Below, piece after piece: positions 25,279 through 38,301 of a DNA stretch of 64,000 nt; position 1 is the stretch's first letter, and the number at the start of each line of letters is the position of its first letter. The translations under genes and the position numbers were made by a program. Below the pieces are notes generated by a model. That model was not told where the DNA came from, searched no databases, and was given only the letters and a program-made list of their open reading frames with translations. Source of the DNA: Stratiolaelaps scimitus (Eukaryota; Arthropoda; Arachnida; Mesostigmata; Laelapidae); the NCBI GenBank assembly GCA_019614645.1, contig JABWDB010000009.1:10707501-10771500 (forward strand), read 5' to 3'.

Positions 25279-26038
25279 CTGTCCTTCTCGTGTACACTGC
25301 TTGCAGGAAGTCTTTGATAATTCGCAATTCCCTCATACGGTCTGAAAATATACCTCGAGCGTTCTTGATCATATTTCGATAGCTCGGATCGGTCTGTGTG
25401 AACAGTTGCTCTCTCGCGTTGTGACAATCGACGGCACAGTGGCAATCGCTCGCCACTCGTTGTTTAGTCACGGGGATGAGGTATTTCGTCATGTTGTTAT
25501 AAAATTGCTTGTGTTCCCGCAGAAGGGTGATCGAGCCAAATATTTCGCCGCACGCAGTACACGACACGTAATAATGCATCTTGTAGTGCAAATAAATCGA
25601 GGTTAAGTCCTTTGTTACGTAGTCGCATTTAGGGCACCAGTAATCGTCGGCGTTGAAAAAAGGCTGCTTGCAGAACTGGCACAGGAGTGATTTCGCCCGC
25701 TCACACATGAGTATCTGTCCTGCCACCGCGTTCTTCCAGACGATTTTATAGCCGCATGGCCGGCAAGTTAATACGTCGCCATCGCTGTCTGGCTGTAATG
25801 AATGAGAGGGTCGAGGAGAACAGGCTCTAGCGGTCGCTGTCTCCGCACTTGAGAGTCTAGCACAGGAAGGAGATGACTGTTGAATACTTGACTCCAGCAA
25901 CTCAATTTGTGCCTTAGGCGACTTGACAACTAAAGACACCGAGGTCAGACCTGGCCAATTTGCAGGCGTATGAGCTACTAGTGAATTTCCATTCCGCTGT
26001 TCCCCTGAATGATTGACGTCGTCTGAACGATCTGCCAT
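25274..26038 (-). CDS. Zinc-finger protein with degenerate C2H2 fingers
   Basis: Single-exon, ATG-started protein of 254 residues. The first 85 residues are Ser-rich and look disordered. The core has repeated Cys pairs: C92/C95, C112 and C120/C123. One complete C2H2 finger follows (C135/C138/H151/H155), then a second with C160/C163/H176 in which the last His is replaced by Tyr180. A Cys/His cluster follows at 199-206. The order of fingers and the spacing between the last two resemble the gene at 14938-15714, which is also intronless and on the same strand. The gene may be a diverged member of one family, with some fingers losing zinc binding. Loss of the His and the non-classical N-terminal fingers leave its DNA-binding ability open. 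No strong TATA box was seen upstream. Confidence 0.65.
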   Translation of the reverse strand: MADRSDDVNHSGEQRNGNSLVAHTPANWPGLTSVSLVVKSPKAQIELLESSIQQSSPSCARLSSAETATARACSPRPSHSLQPDSDGDVLTCRPCGYKIVWKNAVAGQILMCERAKSLLCQFCKQPFFNADDYWCPKCDYVTKDLTSIYLHYKMHYYVSCTACGEIFGSITLLREHKQFYNNMTKYLIPVTKQRVASDCHCAVDCHNAREQLFTQTDPSYRNMIKNARGIFSDRMRELRIIKDFLQAVYTRRTE

Positions 26039-26039
26039 A

Positions 26040-28050
26040 TCTCTTCTGGTTTGCCAGGATCTGCCGTGGGCTGAATAGAGCAGTCAGGACTGACCAATAG
26101 ATCAGGAGGTAGTGAACAACGGTGCCGAGCAATGGGACAACGCAGTAACTTCGTGGGAGGAGGAGCCACCCTGTAAATACCACAACATAAGAGATAGGAG
26201 GACGTAAGATGAAGCACAACAATTACGCCTCCTTCCGTGACATTTTGATTTTTGGCGACATTTTTATCTCTGATCGACCTGATCCATTTAGGTTAATGAT
26301 GGTGTAAAGGCGTTATCGAATCCTGATGAATGAACGGTTCTATCGAGTTAGTAACTAACTGTTTGTCTATCAAACATAATCAGTACGAACTTGCCATTTT
26401 TGAGTTCGACGGGAGTACCTGCAGAGTTGCTTAAGTGCGAAGTTCTTCCTGGTAGAAGGTTTCAACCTTCCATCATGGTCGTAATGACCGCCATGTGATT
26501 AGTCAAACTAATCATTAGGGTGATGTCACCTTGATAGATATGTATGTGCAACGTATACACGTAGCTTGTTTTGAGATTTTTCCTGACGAACCTCGTTCAT
26601 TTAATCTAACCATATTGAAGACGTCGCAATATCATAATTGGCTAGACATTACGTAACAAAATATCGACACTCGGATTCGTACCCGGATGTTTGGCCACAT
26701 ATATATTATATCCAATTTGAAGCCCATGTAGGATGAACAGTAGTAGTAGTTGTAGTAGGTCTTGAAGTGGATGTACAGAAGATGAATCAGAGTGCAAAGG
26801 GATGTACAGTGAATTACGTTTTCTTGTAGTAACGACACATAGGAAAGATGTATTTCACAAATAGTATGCAATCATTAATGTAATGGCTCAATGCCGTCAT
26901 GATCGTCATAGCTTTTGTCAGCCACAGTGGAGTGGATAGATAGGCCGACTGGGCCCTCGAAAGGACAGTATCGTATTAGGTACAACCCTAATTCAACCGC
27001 AAAAATAAACCACACAGGATATTGAATATGAATTGAGCAGATATTGCTATTAGTTAACACTTTTATGTATTATCCAAGACTAAAAACTATTAGGGATGGA
27101 GTTCGGGACGCCATTATGCCACCGCTAGTTTAGTTCAAATACGAACAGCAATCCAAACCTCATACAGCGGGTCTCAGATTAGCCGGTTCTACGTTACGAA
27201 TTCAGTTGTGTCTGAATCTTATCTCATTTTACTTCACTCACTTCGCGCTTCGCAAAAAAAATGACTCTTAGTCTGCAGTGACGGGTAACATGATTCAGAG
27301 CGGTCGTATGCTTATGTGTACCGTTTCATTTAGCAGAACCAAGAGGCCACCAGCTCTCGGCAGCTTGAGCGACTGAGTGTTCTTAGCGGACAGAGTTTTC
27401 TGAATTATTGAACGCCGCGTTGGGAAATGCATCCATGCTCGGTGCTAATTCACTATACTTAGCAGCGAGCTAGCAAGTGCTTCATTCTTTTGCAACGAAG
27501 CGAGCCTAAGTCGTCTAGATTTGGAGATTTGTGAATACTTCAGTATGGATTATGATCGACTCAATTTTCATCTTAACCCACACCGGGCTCAGTCAACACC
27601 GGAGCCTATGTGTACTCCCCAGTAACAATACCCACTCAAAAAGATACCTCTGCAGTTCTTCGGCATCACGAGAGATCCATTGTACAGCATAATCTAACGC
27701 GTCGAGCAGCCAAGTGAATCCCAGTAGTAACTCAAGAGCCACAGATGGTTTTTTAATGAGGCAGAACTAATCAATGTAGAATGAATCTGCCAGCGCACCG
27801 ACAAGTTAGAAAGCCCACGTGTTCATTTGGAGGTTAGCGAAGGCACTTAAATAAATTATTATCACACAAGAGCTTCTTCTCGAGTACCAGTTTTACACAA
27901 AATTTGTTGGAGGATGCACCCGCCTGAAAATCTATTCAAATCTTACATAGACTCACAACCAGTACCTAACGCCAGTAAACCTTCGTATATTTCCTATATT
28001 TAAGTAGTCACTGTAGGTTTTCGTAAGCTTTTGAATCTTTATACCTTTCA
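26040..28050. other. Gene-poor stretch
   Basis: Only short frames without motifs. Frames just upstream of the zinc-finger start (25914-26222, minus) share its DNA in other frames and show no domain. Confidence 0.5.
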
Positions 28051-28232
28051 TATTAAAAATAGTGTCCGATCTGGGTGCGCATGCTACAAAAAACGATATC
28101 GTGAAGTTTGACTGTAAATATAATAAAATAAAGCCAAACGTTTACCATCTCAGAGTAGCGACCGCGTTGCCTTTGCTAAGTCACAAGTGGCCAGGTCGGC
28201 GCTTTAGCGAGGGTGTGCCGTATGCGACACGT

Positions 28233-28832
28233 TCACACAAAGCAAACGACAAAGGCCACAATAGGCCATGGTACAGAAAAGAAGTCGCTATCCTCTCTTC
28301 TTTCTCCCGCGCCTTCTGGCCTTACAAGGGCCGTCGTTTCGGCTTGTGCTGCTGCTGCTGCTGCAACCGAGGCGAGCAAATGCTGGGGACAGGAGCGGGG
28401 TTGGACGTACCACCCGGCGCTGTGATGTACGGCATTAATAAGGGCCGCCGAACGGTTCGCTCGGTGCCCCGCGGACTTGCTGCAACGACAGCAACCCTGT
28501 ATAAAGGCGCAGAGGGGAAGAGCATGCCAAATGCTCTTGTCGCAGAGGCCCAGGACACCAGGACCTTGGAGCTTGCTGCACACTATAGAACACTCCGCCG
28601 CCCGGTACACGCATTGACGTACACAAGCAGCTCTATAGAAGTGCTGACCGCTGGCTGTGTGCAGACCACGATACTTCGGACGTAGCGAAGCTAGGTCTGC
28701 GATCTTGTAGGAACATGATTCGAAAGAAGGGTTTCCTTGCTTTGGGCAATATTTCGTATATACCTGCACAACGAATACTGGTGCATGCAGAGTAGATGGC
28801 GGGCTTTGACGTATGATAATACCCGTAAACAT
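28233..28832 (-). CDS. Hypothetical Cys-rich ORF in a GC-rich island
   Basis: An ATG-started minus-strand frame of 199 codons. The middle carries about 14 cysteines. It is followed by a seven-Ala run (GCA repeat near 28350) and a short hydrophobic C-terminus. A GTG-started frame of 207 codons is open on the opposite strand over nearly the same DNA, so openness could come from composition. No domain is recognised. Low-confidence candidate only. Confidence 0.15.
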   Translation of the reverse strand: MFTGIIIRQSPPSTLHAPVFVVQVYTKYCPKQGNPSFESCSYKIADLASLRPKYRGLHTASGQHFYRAACVRQCVYRAAECSIVCSKLQGPGVLGLCDKSIWHALPLCAFIQGCCRCSKSAGHRANRSAALINAVHHSAGWYVQPRSCPQHLLASVAAAAAAQAETTALVRPEGAGERREDSDFFSVPWPIVAFVVCFV

Positions 28833-31800
28833 GTAATCGACTGTAGGTTAGTCGTTAACACAGTTGAGCACACCAGTGGGGCTGTTACATCAACGAAATC
28901 CTGGATTAAGACTGTTCGAGAAATCTGTTTATGGTCAAATCATCGAGAAATATGTTGATACTAAAGTCGACTATGATTGGCACGCGTTACGCCAAATCAT
29001 CATTCAATCGAGTCCTTCTCTTGATTCGTTGCTAGAGCCGAATCTGTTCAAGTCACCTCGACGACAATCTGTACATCTGCGGTGCAGATCCTGCCCTGCA
29101 CTCTCACTATGTTTACACTGCCCTGTAGCTGCAGGTCCCGCAGCTTTGGGCGCACGTGTTGAGTTCGATTCGTCTAAAAGAAAAAATCGACCCAAACCCC
29201 TATTACCTATTATTGCTATTTAGAGAAGCCGACTCGCTAGTGTTCCAACGTAGAAGTGGTGTTCCACTGGCAATTGTCATTTGGCGAAATGTCATGCGGG
29301 CCACATTCGCCATTGTGCCCCCCACCTCCCGCTCCTATAGACACTCGAATGTGAACTTCGAGCTGACAATGGATAGAACGAACAAGACATTATTTTGCTG
29401 CCACGTTCCACTACAGTCCATTCAGAATATCTAAGCGTATTAATAATAATCGAACATAAGTTGCTAAGTGCTTGCTCCCGATTGCATACAACAACGAGCC
29501 TGCGATGTCTCTGCTTAACTCGGAAGAACACAGTGTACGATGTCTAGTAAGTGCAATGGTCAGCGGGCAGTTAGTTGTTTCTTGTACATATCTTATCTGG
29601 CTACTATTTATAATAGAAATGAAAAATTCGTAGATGCATAAAAATGAATCGAATTTTACGTAATAATAACGAATTTAATTAATTACCGGCTATCCGCTGT
29701 TTCAAGGCCTACGATTGGTGTATCCGCACCCGTGTTCTCTCCGGAGAAAGCGAACAAGCTTGTAACCAAATTTCAATCAACTTTTATTTTCACGAATTAA
29801 ATACAAACATTTCTAACTTAAGCTAATGACTACTGAGATGGTAGATCGCCAGATGAAATCTGAGGCTTACTGCATAAAGTACGTTTGAATGCGAAATGCA
29901 TCACTGATATTCTCGAATACACAAAATGCGATGATCTCGCTTGCGACCATCTCGTTCGTGCAGCTCACGGCAAATTCCACAGTGAATTTCACACAAACTG
30001 AACAGATCACACACATTTACACACGCAGCCCTGCAGGCAGTTATCTCCGATACAACAAATCGATGTCAACCGTAGCTTCATATTCTGTGGCTGGTGCTAG
30101 ATGACACCACTGAGTGAACCACGACCATAGTGGAAGCGTATGAACAAAAACTGTCACAGGAAAAATATCGTCGAACTCACGGGGTCAGCTATCAGATCCG
30201 AAATTTGGCAAATTGATTTGAATTTCGCCGTTCGTTCGCTGCATGCATCGATCGGTTCCACGCTCACACAAGGTTCGAAAGGATTTCACCGGGCCTCTCT
30301 CTTCCCACTGCTTCCTGCGAGCTCAGTCGAGCGGACAGTGTTTCGGCCTATTTCACTTCGAGATCCGAATTGCAGGTTGTTCGATGCTGCTGCTGTCACC
30401 TCTGCTGATTCGAGTGGTGGCCACATGCGGTCATTCGTCAACGATCGCTTTCCGTTTCGCGAGAAGGTAAGGCACAATTCATGCACAGTGGACGTGCCAT
30501 AATCTGGTGGCGCGCTCTGATGAGCACAGCACATGGCGTCGATTATGGCTGATGACAAATACGCAACTTGCGCGTGATCGTATTCGAGTAGATGAAACAT
30601 ATGTACAACTTTTCAGTGCGCGCGCCTGTGTACGTCGCATTTGAAGATCACATTCACGGTGTAGCTATGGCAGAACGGCAGGAGAAACAAAATATCGATA
30701 GACTTACAATAGCTGAAAGACACAAGCCCATATGCAAAATAACGAAAATACATAAATAAAAAAGGCACCGTCGCATACGTAACCTATATACGTCGTCAAA
30801 ACGGAAACTCAACAGTCCAGCAAAATGACCGAATATACCAATATAAATGAGATAGGGATGCGGCCACGGCGGCAACAACAACAACAACAACAACAACGCC
30901 GACGTTCTGCAAAGGTCTTATCTAGCTTAGCTACAAGAATGCATTGAAGCATGGATTCTTGTTGCTTTTAGAGGTGGGCATTGCATCGCCGTCACTACAA
31001 GATACGCTACGTAAATGCGTGCGCTGGCTGGAAGTCTTCATACGGGTTGAAGTTGGTCGGTCACAGTTATATATATTATAGTATGTTTGTCCCGATGCAA
31101 TGTTATTATTAATCCCAACAAAATGAACATGTTCCACAGCACAGTGTGAACGTAAATGTTATTATAGTCACACGTTCGTTTGATGTAATTGACAAGCAAT
31201 TGTTATAGCAATTTGATGTGATAATATTTCATTAATAAATCACTCTCTTCGACAAAATCATTTTTCAACAGCTTGCCAGACCGTATACGTCACACGCTGT
31301 GCGAACATGGGGACGATGGATATACATCCAAATTGTTTAGGTTGTCTAGCTAAAATGATCAATCTCTCCGAGGTAATTTGGTTATTTTGTCAGATTAGCG
31401 CGGTAGAGCTGGCGTCTGCGAAAACAGGTCTAGCCGTCTTATAAAGCCGAGATCAACGAAACGAAATATGAGGGGTGGGCTACCCTGTGTGTTCCCCAAT
31501 GAGAGGACCAACATCACGATATCAGTGGTCAGGTAATAGAATGAGTTACTTTCAGCGTCCCATACAGGGGAAGTCGAGCACATGACGGGGTGCTAATGGA
31601 TCGTCTGTACATGAGCTGTGAACTTGACCTGATCCACGAGTCTGACTTGAGTTCTCACGTCTGTGTTGCCCATGGGCAGCAGGAAGAGGCCTGCCGGCTG
31701 CGAAGCGATGGTAGAGACATAGTTAACGATAACCAGTCGTGATTATTTCTAGTAGACCATACATTGGTGAGCAGAGCATACCAATGTAAACGTAACGGCT

Positions 31801-32390
31801 CCGGATCAAAAATGTCCTCACTGTCCACGAACCCTGTTACAAATAGTTAACCGTTAAACGCGTAGATTCAACATATTCCGAATTTGCAGACAGCATCAGA
31901 TGGCCTCGGGAATCCTACAAAAGGCCCCTCTAATATGTGAGATTACAAATGGAACAAGCACGCCAACATCGTGATATATTGCATGAACAATGGACCACAA
32001 CAAATACCCAGCCTAATTGAATGTTACGTGTTATTGAAGATCACAAGACTGCGTGTACACTACTGTAGTGGTTCCTTTACTTCGATTCCGCATCTCTTTA
32101 GAGTTCCAAGAGCACTTCGGTCAGTTGCTGTTTCAATTGCTTTACCCTCATACCTGAAGCAAATTCTACGATAGAACCATGGGTAGAACCCGACACACAC
32201 TCTTTCCAAAGAATTGAATTCTCAGGCTGACAACAACCAAAACTTATACAAATTGTCAGCTCCGGATTACCCACTAATCATAGGTACCACATCGTGTTTC
32301 TTAAATCTTCGTCTGCATAGTTTCATCCTCGTACGGTTGGCCCATACAAGATTGATGCTGGTGCTGCTGACGGATGATGCCTAAGGGGTA
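28700..32390. other. Stretch with only doubtful ORFs
   Basis: Plus frames at 28864-29223 and 30140-30502 have fairly natural composition. The second ends near a good splice donor (AAG/GTAAGG, exon end 30467) and starts with ATG at 30140, but no partner exon was found. (CAA)n lies at 30872-30897. No domain is recognised. Confidence 0.3.
30872..30897. repeat. (CAA)n microsatellite
   Basis: Eight CAA/AAC units within a GC-rich patch. Confidence 0.9.
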
Positions 32391-34720
32391 TCGCGGTTCG
32401 GTTCGGCCTGAGTCGTTTGCCCCTGCCTCAGTCGGGCGTTTCGCCTTCGGCTGATAGAGGAAGTCGTCTCACGTCGGCGTGGCTTCACGGCCAGTTGCGT
32501 TTGCTTGTTTCACCCCGTCTCTCTACTCAGCCCCCGTGTCGCTGCTTCTGGCGTGGCTCCATCCAACGGACGCCCCCGCCGCTGCCGCCAGTGCGACCAC
32601 CACCACGAAACCTAGTGACGATTCCCATTCGCCCTGCCCCCTGCCTGGCGCTCCGAGCTTGCAGACTTGCTGTAGCAGAGCGCTGAGCTAACTCGGTCGG
32701 CAGGCAGGAGCTAACTCCGTCGAGCAAGACACGGCACCCCACCTCCTTCCCAAAGCTAATTCCCCCACAGCGCGCGGCCCCACTAATAGTGGCCGCAAGC
32801 CCAACTCTGTCCGTCCACAAACGAACAAACGTATCGACAAATTGTTGCTCCCGGCTGACCCCCGTTTGGTTCCCCTTCTACGCCGCCCGCTCCCTCCTTG
32901 CCTCGCTCCAATGGTGGAGGTGGTCTACCCGCCCCACTCTTCTCTCAATATCTTCGTACTCGTTTTCCTTGCGTTATCCAGCAACGGAGCTGAGCCCCAC
33001 AGCGGCACCATAGCATCACTCCCTGCTCCACCTAGCGCACTCCCTTCCCCATATCTTTGCGATTCCCCTCCAGACAACATGCGGGTGCCTGCCTTTTTCC
33101 ACATCCGTTGTTAACTCACTTTTCGTTGCCGAGTCTGTCGTACTGCTGCTGCTGCTGTTTCCCCTCTACCTCGTGCTCGGGGATCCCCGCTCTGCTACTG
33201 CTCGCCGATTCTTCTATGTCCCCTGATTTCCTTGGTCCCGCAACGCGAAAACTGTACGATGCTCTATCTCTCTTTCTCTCGCTCGCTCTCTTACGCGGCC
33301 TTAGTTCTTTGGCATTCGCCCCCATTGTAGGTTGGACGTGTGTGTGCGTCTGCGGTTCTTGCTCTCGCATCGATGGTGTGCGAATCCAGCATCTAGATCT
33401 AGGGCTACTACTACCACCACTAGTACAACGACCACCACAACCACCACTACTGAACTAACTTTACCGCAGGTTTTCCTCAACCGACACGATCGGGCCTGAT
33501 GCAGCGAAGAGAAGCGCCTTTCTTTTAGCTAGTGTTAGGTGCTGCAAAGACCAAAAAACGAAAACATATCAACACACAACGCCTCTCGCATCGATTTGTT
33601 TTTCTTTCATTCGCTCGGCCGCTCGCCCGATTCCGCCGCCGTATTCTTCCGCCCAACGCCTCCATTTCGGTCTTTTCTCAGCGCGTTCTCCTTCTCGTGC
33701 CCAGAAGAAATCACTCGGTTTTATTTACTGCCAATACGTCACCCCTGGCCTGCGTTCGCTGCCGGCGCCAGGCGATGCTGCCAAGTCGCTCGCCTCGAAG
33801 TACTGCAAACGCAAGCACTGCTTCCTGCCAATGTGCTGGTCCTGCGATACGCCCAATGGGCGACGTCTGTGGTCGTGGTCTATGAACTTTGGGGGATGGC
33901 CTGAATAGGGATTTTTGCTGGGTAACTGGGTCTCCGCTGGGCGCCGGTTTCGTTGTCGCTCTAACGGACCAATATTGAAGTTAAGCAAGGAAGCGAGATA
34001 CAGAGTCGAGAAATGCCAAAAGCTCTCTCGCCACGGCTCGCGGCCTGTGTAGACTCAGGGGAAACAGGCCGACACGCTAGCGACAGAAAGCGAGCCGCTA
34101 CGATCCAGCCCACCAGTGGCCGCTGCATTCGCTGCAAGGCGGCCTACTGAGGCTACTGCTGCTGCTGCTGACGCCGACGCCGCGAGATGGGGTGGTGCTC
34201 CTGCTCATCAATTTTAGATCAAAACTCTATTTTGTGCTGCAGTGCGCTAGCTGCACCCGTTCGTACCAGCTCAAGCTTATCACTCAGTTAGCTAACGGAA
34301 CAGAGAGCGAAGTCTGGGCTAGCGGCTCTCCTGGATTGGGCTTACTTGTTCATCAAGATTCAGCCGGCCGCCTGGTTGAACCAACCAACGGGATCGACCA
34401 GGCGCCTCACCGCCGCCGCGCTTGCGCAGGCCTGGTAAGACCAAGGCATGGGCCTCCTTCTCCGATTGAGCCAGCAGTACCCTGCTCTGATCCAGTTGGA
34501 AGTAGAAGACTAGCAGATCCCATTAATGAAGCCTTTCTCGGGTTTTGCCCGTCCCAGGCCGCTCGGCCGCTCCGCTAACGCTGCCCCGCCTCCCCCACAC
34601 ATACACACACAAGTCTCTCTTAGACCTAACTCCTGCCAATCTAGGCCTCCACGTCGCCGGCGCCGCCGCCTAGGCCACGAAGGGGCCATACACGGGCCAT
34701 GGGCCGTTCAACCGTAGCGC
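32390..34720. promoter_or_regulatory. GC-rich island, possible promoter/5'-UTR region
   Basis: High GC with CTG runs (about 33141-33158 and 34154-34170), CCACCA runs near 33420 and pyrimidine-rich tracts. Many short frames are open on the plus strand and overlap one another. They are rich in Pro, Ser and Leu and have no recognisable domain. The stretch resembles the other islands in the window. Confidence 0.3.
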
Positions 34721-35803
34721 AACTGGTAAATGCCGATCCAATGGAATTTTCGTTCTTTTCGGCTTGAATCTCTCGTAGCTCAGTGCAACAGCAATAGTGC
34801 TCTATACAACGATTCGCGTATGTGAATTCCAGCAACACCATCTCGTTGATTCGAAGCAGATGCGGTGCAACATATACATATTGAACTTTTTAGTCTCTTC
34901 TCTTCGTTAATACTACATATTATGCATATACACGTGCCAATGTGCCTTGTTCGGGCGCCGCCAGCTGCAGTTGAAATCGAAATTTTCGGTGGCTGTTTTT
35001 TGGATTCTGCCTGATGCTCCAACGTTTGGTGAATGAGTTGCAATATAGGTAGCGCTCGACTCTGTGTCGACCATAGCCGAAGTGTAACATTCCAGTGAAA
35101 TCCCATATTGAACAGCTAAGGGGGCCTTGTGTAGGCGCTTCACAAGGACAAAAGTCTGTAGAAGCTACTCACGCTCCCATCTACCCCTTAGTCCGCAGTG
35201 TCCTGTCTAATCTTCAAATGAAGAAAAGAGTCCCAACTGATAAGCGACACTGACAATGCTAAGGCAGACTAGAGGGGAGGGGATCTATTATAATACTCGC
35301 TTGCATCGATGTCTCTCTGCAGGCCCTGCACAGATTCGAGAGAGCCTGATATAGTATTATCAGGCATCAGGCTGATCGACATCAGGATTTTAAAATATAA
35401 AACGACGTCTCACAGGGTCCTGGCGCTACCATACTAAATTACATTATTCTAGGCACCATCCGCTGTATCGCAATTATATATTTTATATAATAGATAATAC
35501 CATAACAATACAGGTTGAACTGCTCATCTATAAAAAGCAACTACTTTCCATTTGTCGATGTACTGTATAGAAGAAACGCTTAGTATTCTACATGAATATA
35601 TATATATATAATATGTGATACACGCAGGCGTGTATGCAATCGTCGAAGAATGACCATTACAATGTTATTTGGTGTGATAGGTCATGGTACTAGTTATCCT
35701 TGAGTATAAGCTATCCGGCTTTATATTTGACCTCGGGTGCTGCCACACGTCAGCCCCTAGTGGATGGGGCAATATCCAATTTGTTTAAAAGAAAAAATCG
35801 TTT

Positions 35804-36127
35804 ATGACAAACGAGGAGGCAGGAGTCGCCAACTATGAAGGTCAGAGTTGGTCAAAAGAAGGCCACACAAGCATCGTTATCACCACTTCCACTGCTGTTA
35901 AGTGTCTCCTGTCGCCGGCACACTCATTGGGTGACCTCTTCGTGACCACACAAGCAGGCTCGGTTGACTCTCTCGCTCTCCCATCGCCCTTTGCCCGCAA
36001 CGTCGCCGGAGCAGCCGCCACCACCGAGCTCGGCTACAATGCTGACGACAGCTCAGCCTTTGCTAACGCGCGCGTCAAAGGAAATCGCCTCCCAAAAGGA
36101 TTCCAGCTCCAGTTAGATAGGGGATGA
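35804..36127 (+). CDS. Hypothetical 107-residue ORF
   Basis: An ATG-started frame with fairly even composition and no low-complexity run. It lies at the left edge of a GC-rich island (about 35840-36800) that also holds (CT)n near 36290 and (GCA)n near 36815. No domain, signal peptide or membrane segment is recognised, and no TATA box was seen just upstream. It may be a chance frame. Confidence 0.2.
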   Translation: MTNEEAGVANYEGQSWSKEGHTSIVITTSTAVKCLLSPAHSLGDLFVTTQAGSVDSLALPSPFARNVAGAAATTELGYNADDSSAFANARVKGNRLPKGFQLQLDRG

Positions 36128-36977
36128 GCAGCGGCCACTGACAACTCCAGTTGCAGACATTGCCAACGCCACAACGGCTATAGTCTGGACGATGGCTCGG
36201 TGTGTCAAGCGGCGAGGAAACTCTATTGCAGCCAAGCAAGGGCGGCAATGCCAGAGGACTCCTGTCGAGGTCCGTGGTTTCCCCTTCTCTCTCTCTCTCT
36301 CTCTGTCGTTCTTCGCTTGCAGTCGTCGCCACGGGTCTGCTATCTGTATACTATGGCACACTATAGCAATTCCACCATTGCGTCCGACGGCGCAGAGGCC
36401 TAATGGGCCTCACGAGCTCCCCCCTATCCACGGCCCGTTTCTCGGCCTGTCGCCGCGTCTGGTCGAGTGCAGCAAGGCAGTCGTGTCGTCGACCAGCGGC
36501 GTAACAAACGCGTTAGAAGCTAGCGGTGTCACCACCAAAATGTCAGTAGTGTACCCACAACGGCGTTGCGACGAGGATGGCATCGCAAGCGTCCCCTTGC
36601 AAGATCCTCCTTAGCGTCCTCCTTGCGTCTGCCATCGAATACACACGGCTACGAGGAACAATACGAAGCAGCCAGAGTAGGCAGAGTCAAACGAACGATA
36701 AAGAAAACTGTCTTCGATCATTCTCTCGACCTCTCGCTGCCTATTGGCCTGACGATCTCTCCCTCGAGTCAATGAACAGAGTCGACGACTGCTCCGACAG
36801 AAGTATAAGTAGCTGCAGCAGCCGCAGCAATAGCCATTTAAATGAAGTAAGAGCAGAACTTTTTTTTTTTAGCAGAATCAGTTATTATTAGGTGGCCGGC
36901 CGCCTTATGTGAATTGAATCGAAATAATAAAATGTATGCTTTTGGTGACACGGGAGGAGCAGGTCAGGAGACGCGGT

Positions 36978-37049
36978 GGTAAATGGTAAATGTTTATTGG
37001 TCTATTTAAGGAGCTGCAATTTTTCAATGCTTAAGCTCTCTTATATATG
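36978..37049 (-). repeat. Fragment of the LINE/SINE 3' end
   Basis: On the minus strand this matches the 3' ends of the LINE at 60546-62513 and the SINE at 48300-48440. The shared pieces are the GAGCTTAAGCATTG core, then TTGCAG(C/T)TCC, then an AATA run. It ends in a short heptamer tandem (GGTAAAT twice on the plus strand). No tRNA-like head is recognised next to it, so it is a 5'-truncated copy. Confidence 0.6.
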
Positions 37050-37429
37050 GTGAAGCTGAGGCCTGTGCTGTACCCATCGACGAACGCTTACGGCAGTGAA
37101 AAGTGTGTGTTTAGCGTTTTTGAAGACGGGCGAAGGTAACGGAATGCTAATTTTGCAGCTTATGTGGGGACTAACTAAATGACGGGGGTAGCTTTGGGAG
37201 TCAGATGGGGTTCGCTATCGAAAACAGTTAGCCCGTATCTGCTCCTTCAGGCATTCCTGCTCCTGACTGCAATCTTGAAATTGATCAACATTTTATTCCC
37301 GATTGTGTATAAGCCGACCGTTGATCTTTTGAAGGGTAGAATTTAAAGTGGTCAGCACACATTGGAAAGACTCTTTTCAGAGCAGCGTAAATCCTGGACG
37401 TCTGATAACTATATATCTTGAACCTATGG

Positions 37430-37454
37430 TATATATATATATATATATATATAA
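37430..37454. repeat. (TA)n microsatellite
   Basis: Alternating TA run. Confidence 0.9.
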
Positions 37455-37619
37455 TATGGTAAACCTATCATATCTACTCAGCCACGTCTGTGGTCTGATA
37501 CGAACCGTGCACAGAGTAACAATGGTAATTAGCACTGAACGCCAATTCAAGACTATCTACACCCACGTACAATTTGTATAACTTAATACACGACTCATGT
37601 TTTTAACCCATTAGACAGT

Positions 37620-37913
37620 TTGTCTTGGCACTTTTTTACTTTATTTTCCTGTACACTGTTGACTACCGAAATCCAAACGCAGCATTACTTCACAACAACC
37701 TCACACATACTCACTGACGGTGCTGATTTATACATGTGTGCAAGAGGGCGACAAATTCATTACCGATGCGATTATTTCGACGTCAACATCGCACCGGACA
37801 TCGACCTCGCTAATCCTCGCCTAGATTTCCACAAGCATACGCCTTTCACGTGTTTCATAGTCATCATATGGTTTACATATGCAGAAGGTGGGAGTGACAT
37901 GCCCCCCCCCTGA
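37620..37913 (+). CDS. Doubtful ORF, possible exon
   Basis: An open plus-strand frame of 97 codons with C-ending codons in its middle part (around 37780-37830). It begins without ATG just after a TAG-ACAG that could be an acceptor, and it contains a possible donor (AAG/GTGGGA near 37887). No domain is recognised. It lies tail to tail with the glycine-rich gene on the other strand. Confidence 0.15.
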   Translation: MSWHFFTLFSCTLLTTEIQTQHYFTTTSHILTDGADLYMCARGRQIHYRCDYFDVNIAPDIDLANPRLDFHKHTPFTCFIVIIWFTYAEGGSDMPPP

Positions 37914-38301
37914 CTGCTGGTGGAACAGCGATCAAATGTGTCGGCCACCGTAGAAAATCAATGCCCTAACGGGGTAATACAGGACAACACAGTGATCGGT
38001 CTGACAATATTCTGCTTTTTGCCATCACAACAGAAGTTGTTGAAAAGCGTATTGGCTAATTTGCTGGTGCTCAATAGCTCAACGCTCCAGTAGTGGTAGA
38101 TTTCTTGAGCCACTCGAGTGAATGCGAGACCGTTTCGCTGTCGAATTATTGTTCGCTTGAGAGATTGCGAGGGCTTTGTTTTTGCTTTGAAACGAGTGGA
38201 ATATAGAGGGCCCCGAAAGACGATTCTATTCGAACATAACAATATGCTTTACATTCTATCTCAGAATAGAATTTTGCTGATATTCGTTTGGATGGTTTAA
38301 T

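Noticed and set aside
33960..34000. 5S rRNA-like GAAGTTAAGCA segment
   Set aside because: Only about 10 bases match, with no other 5S blocks around it.
34711..34810. Two A-box-like sequences suggesting tRNA genes
   Set aside because: No B box at tRNA spacing and no cloverleaf could be drawn.
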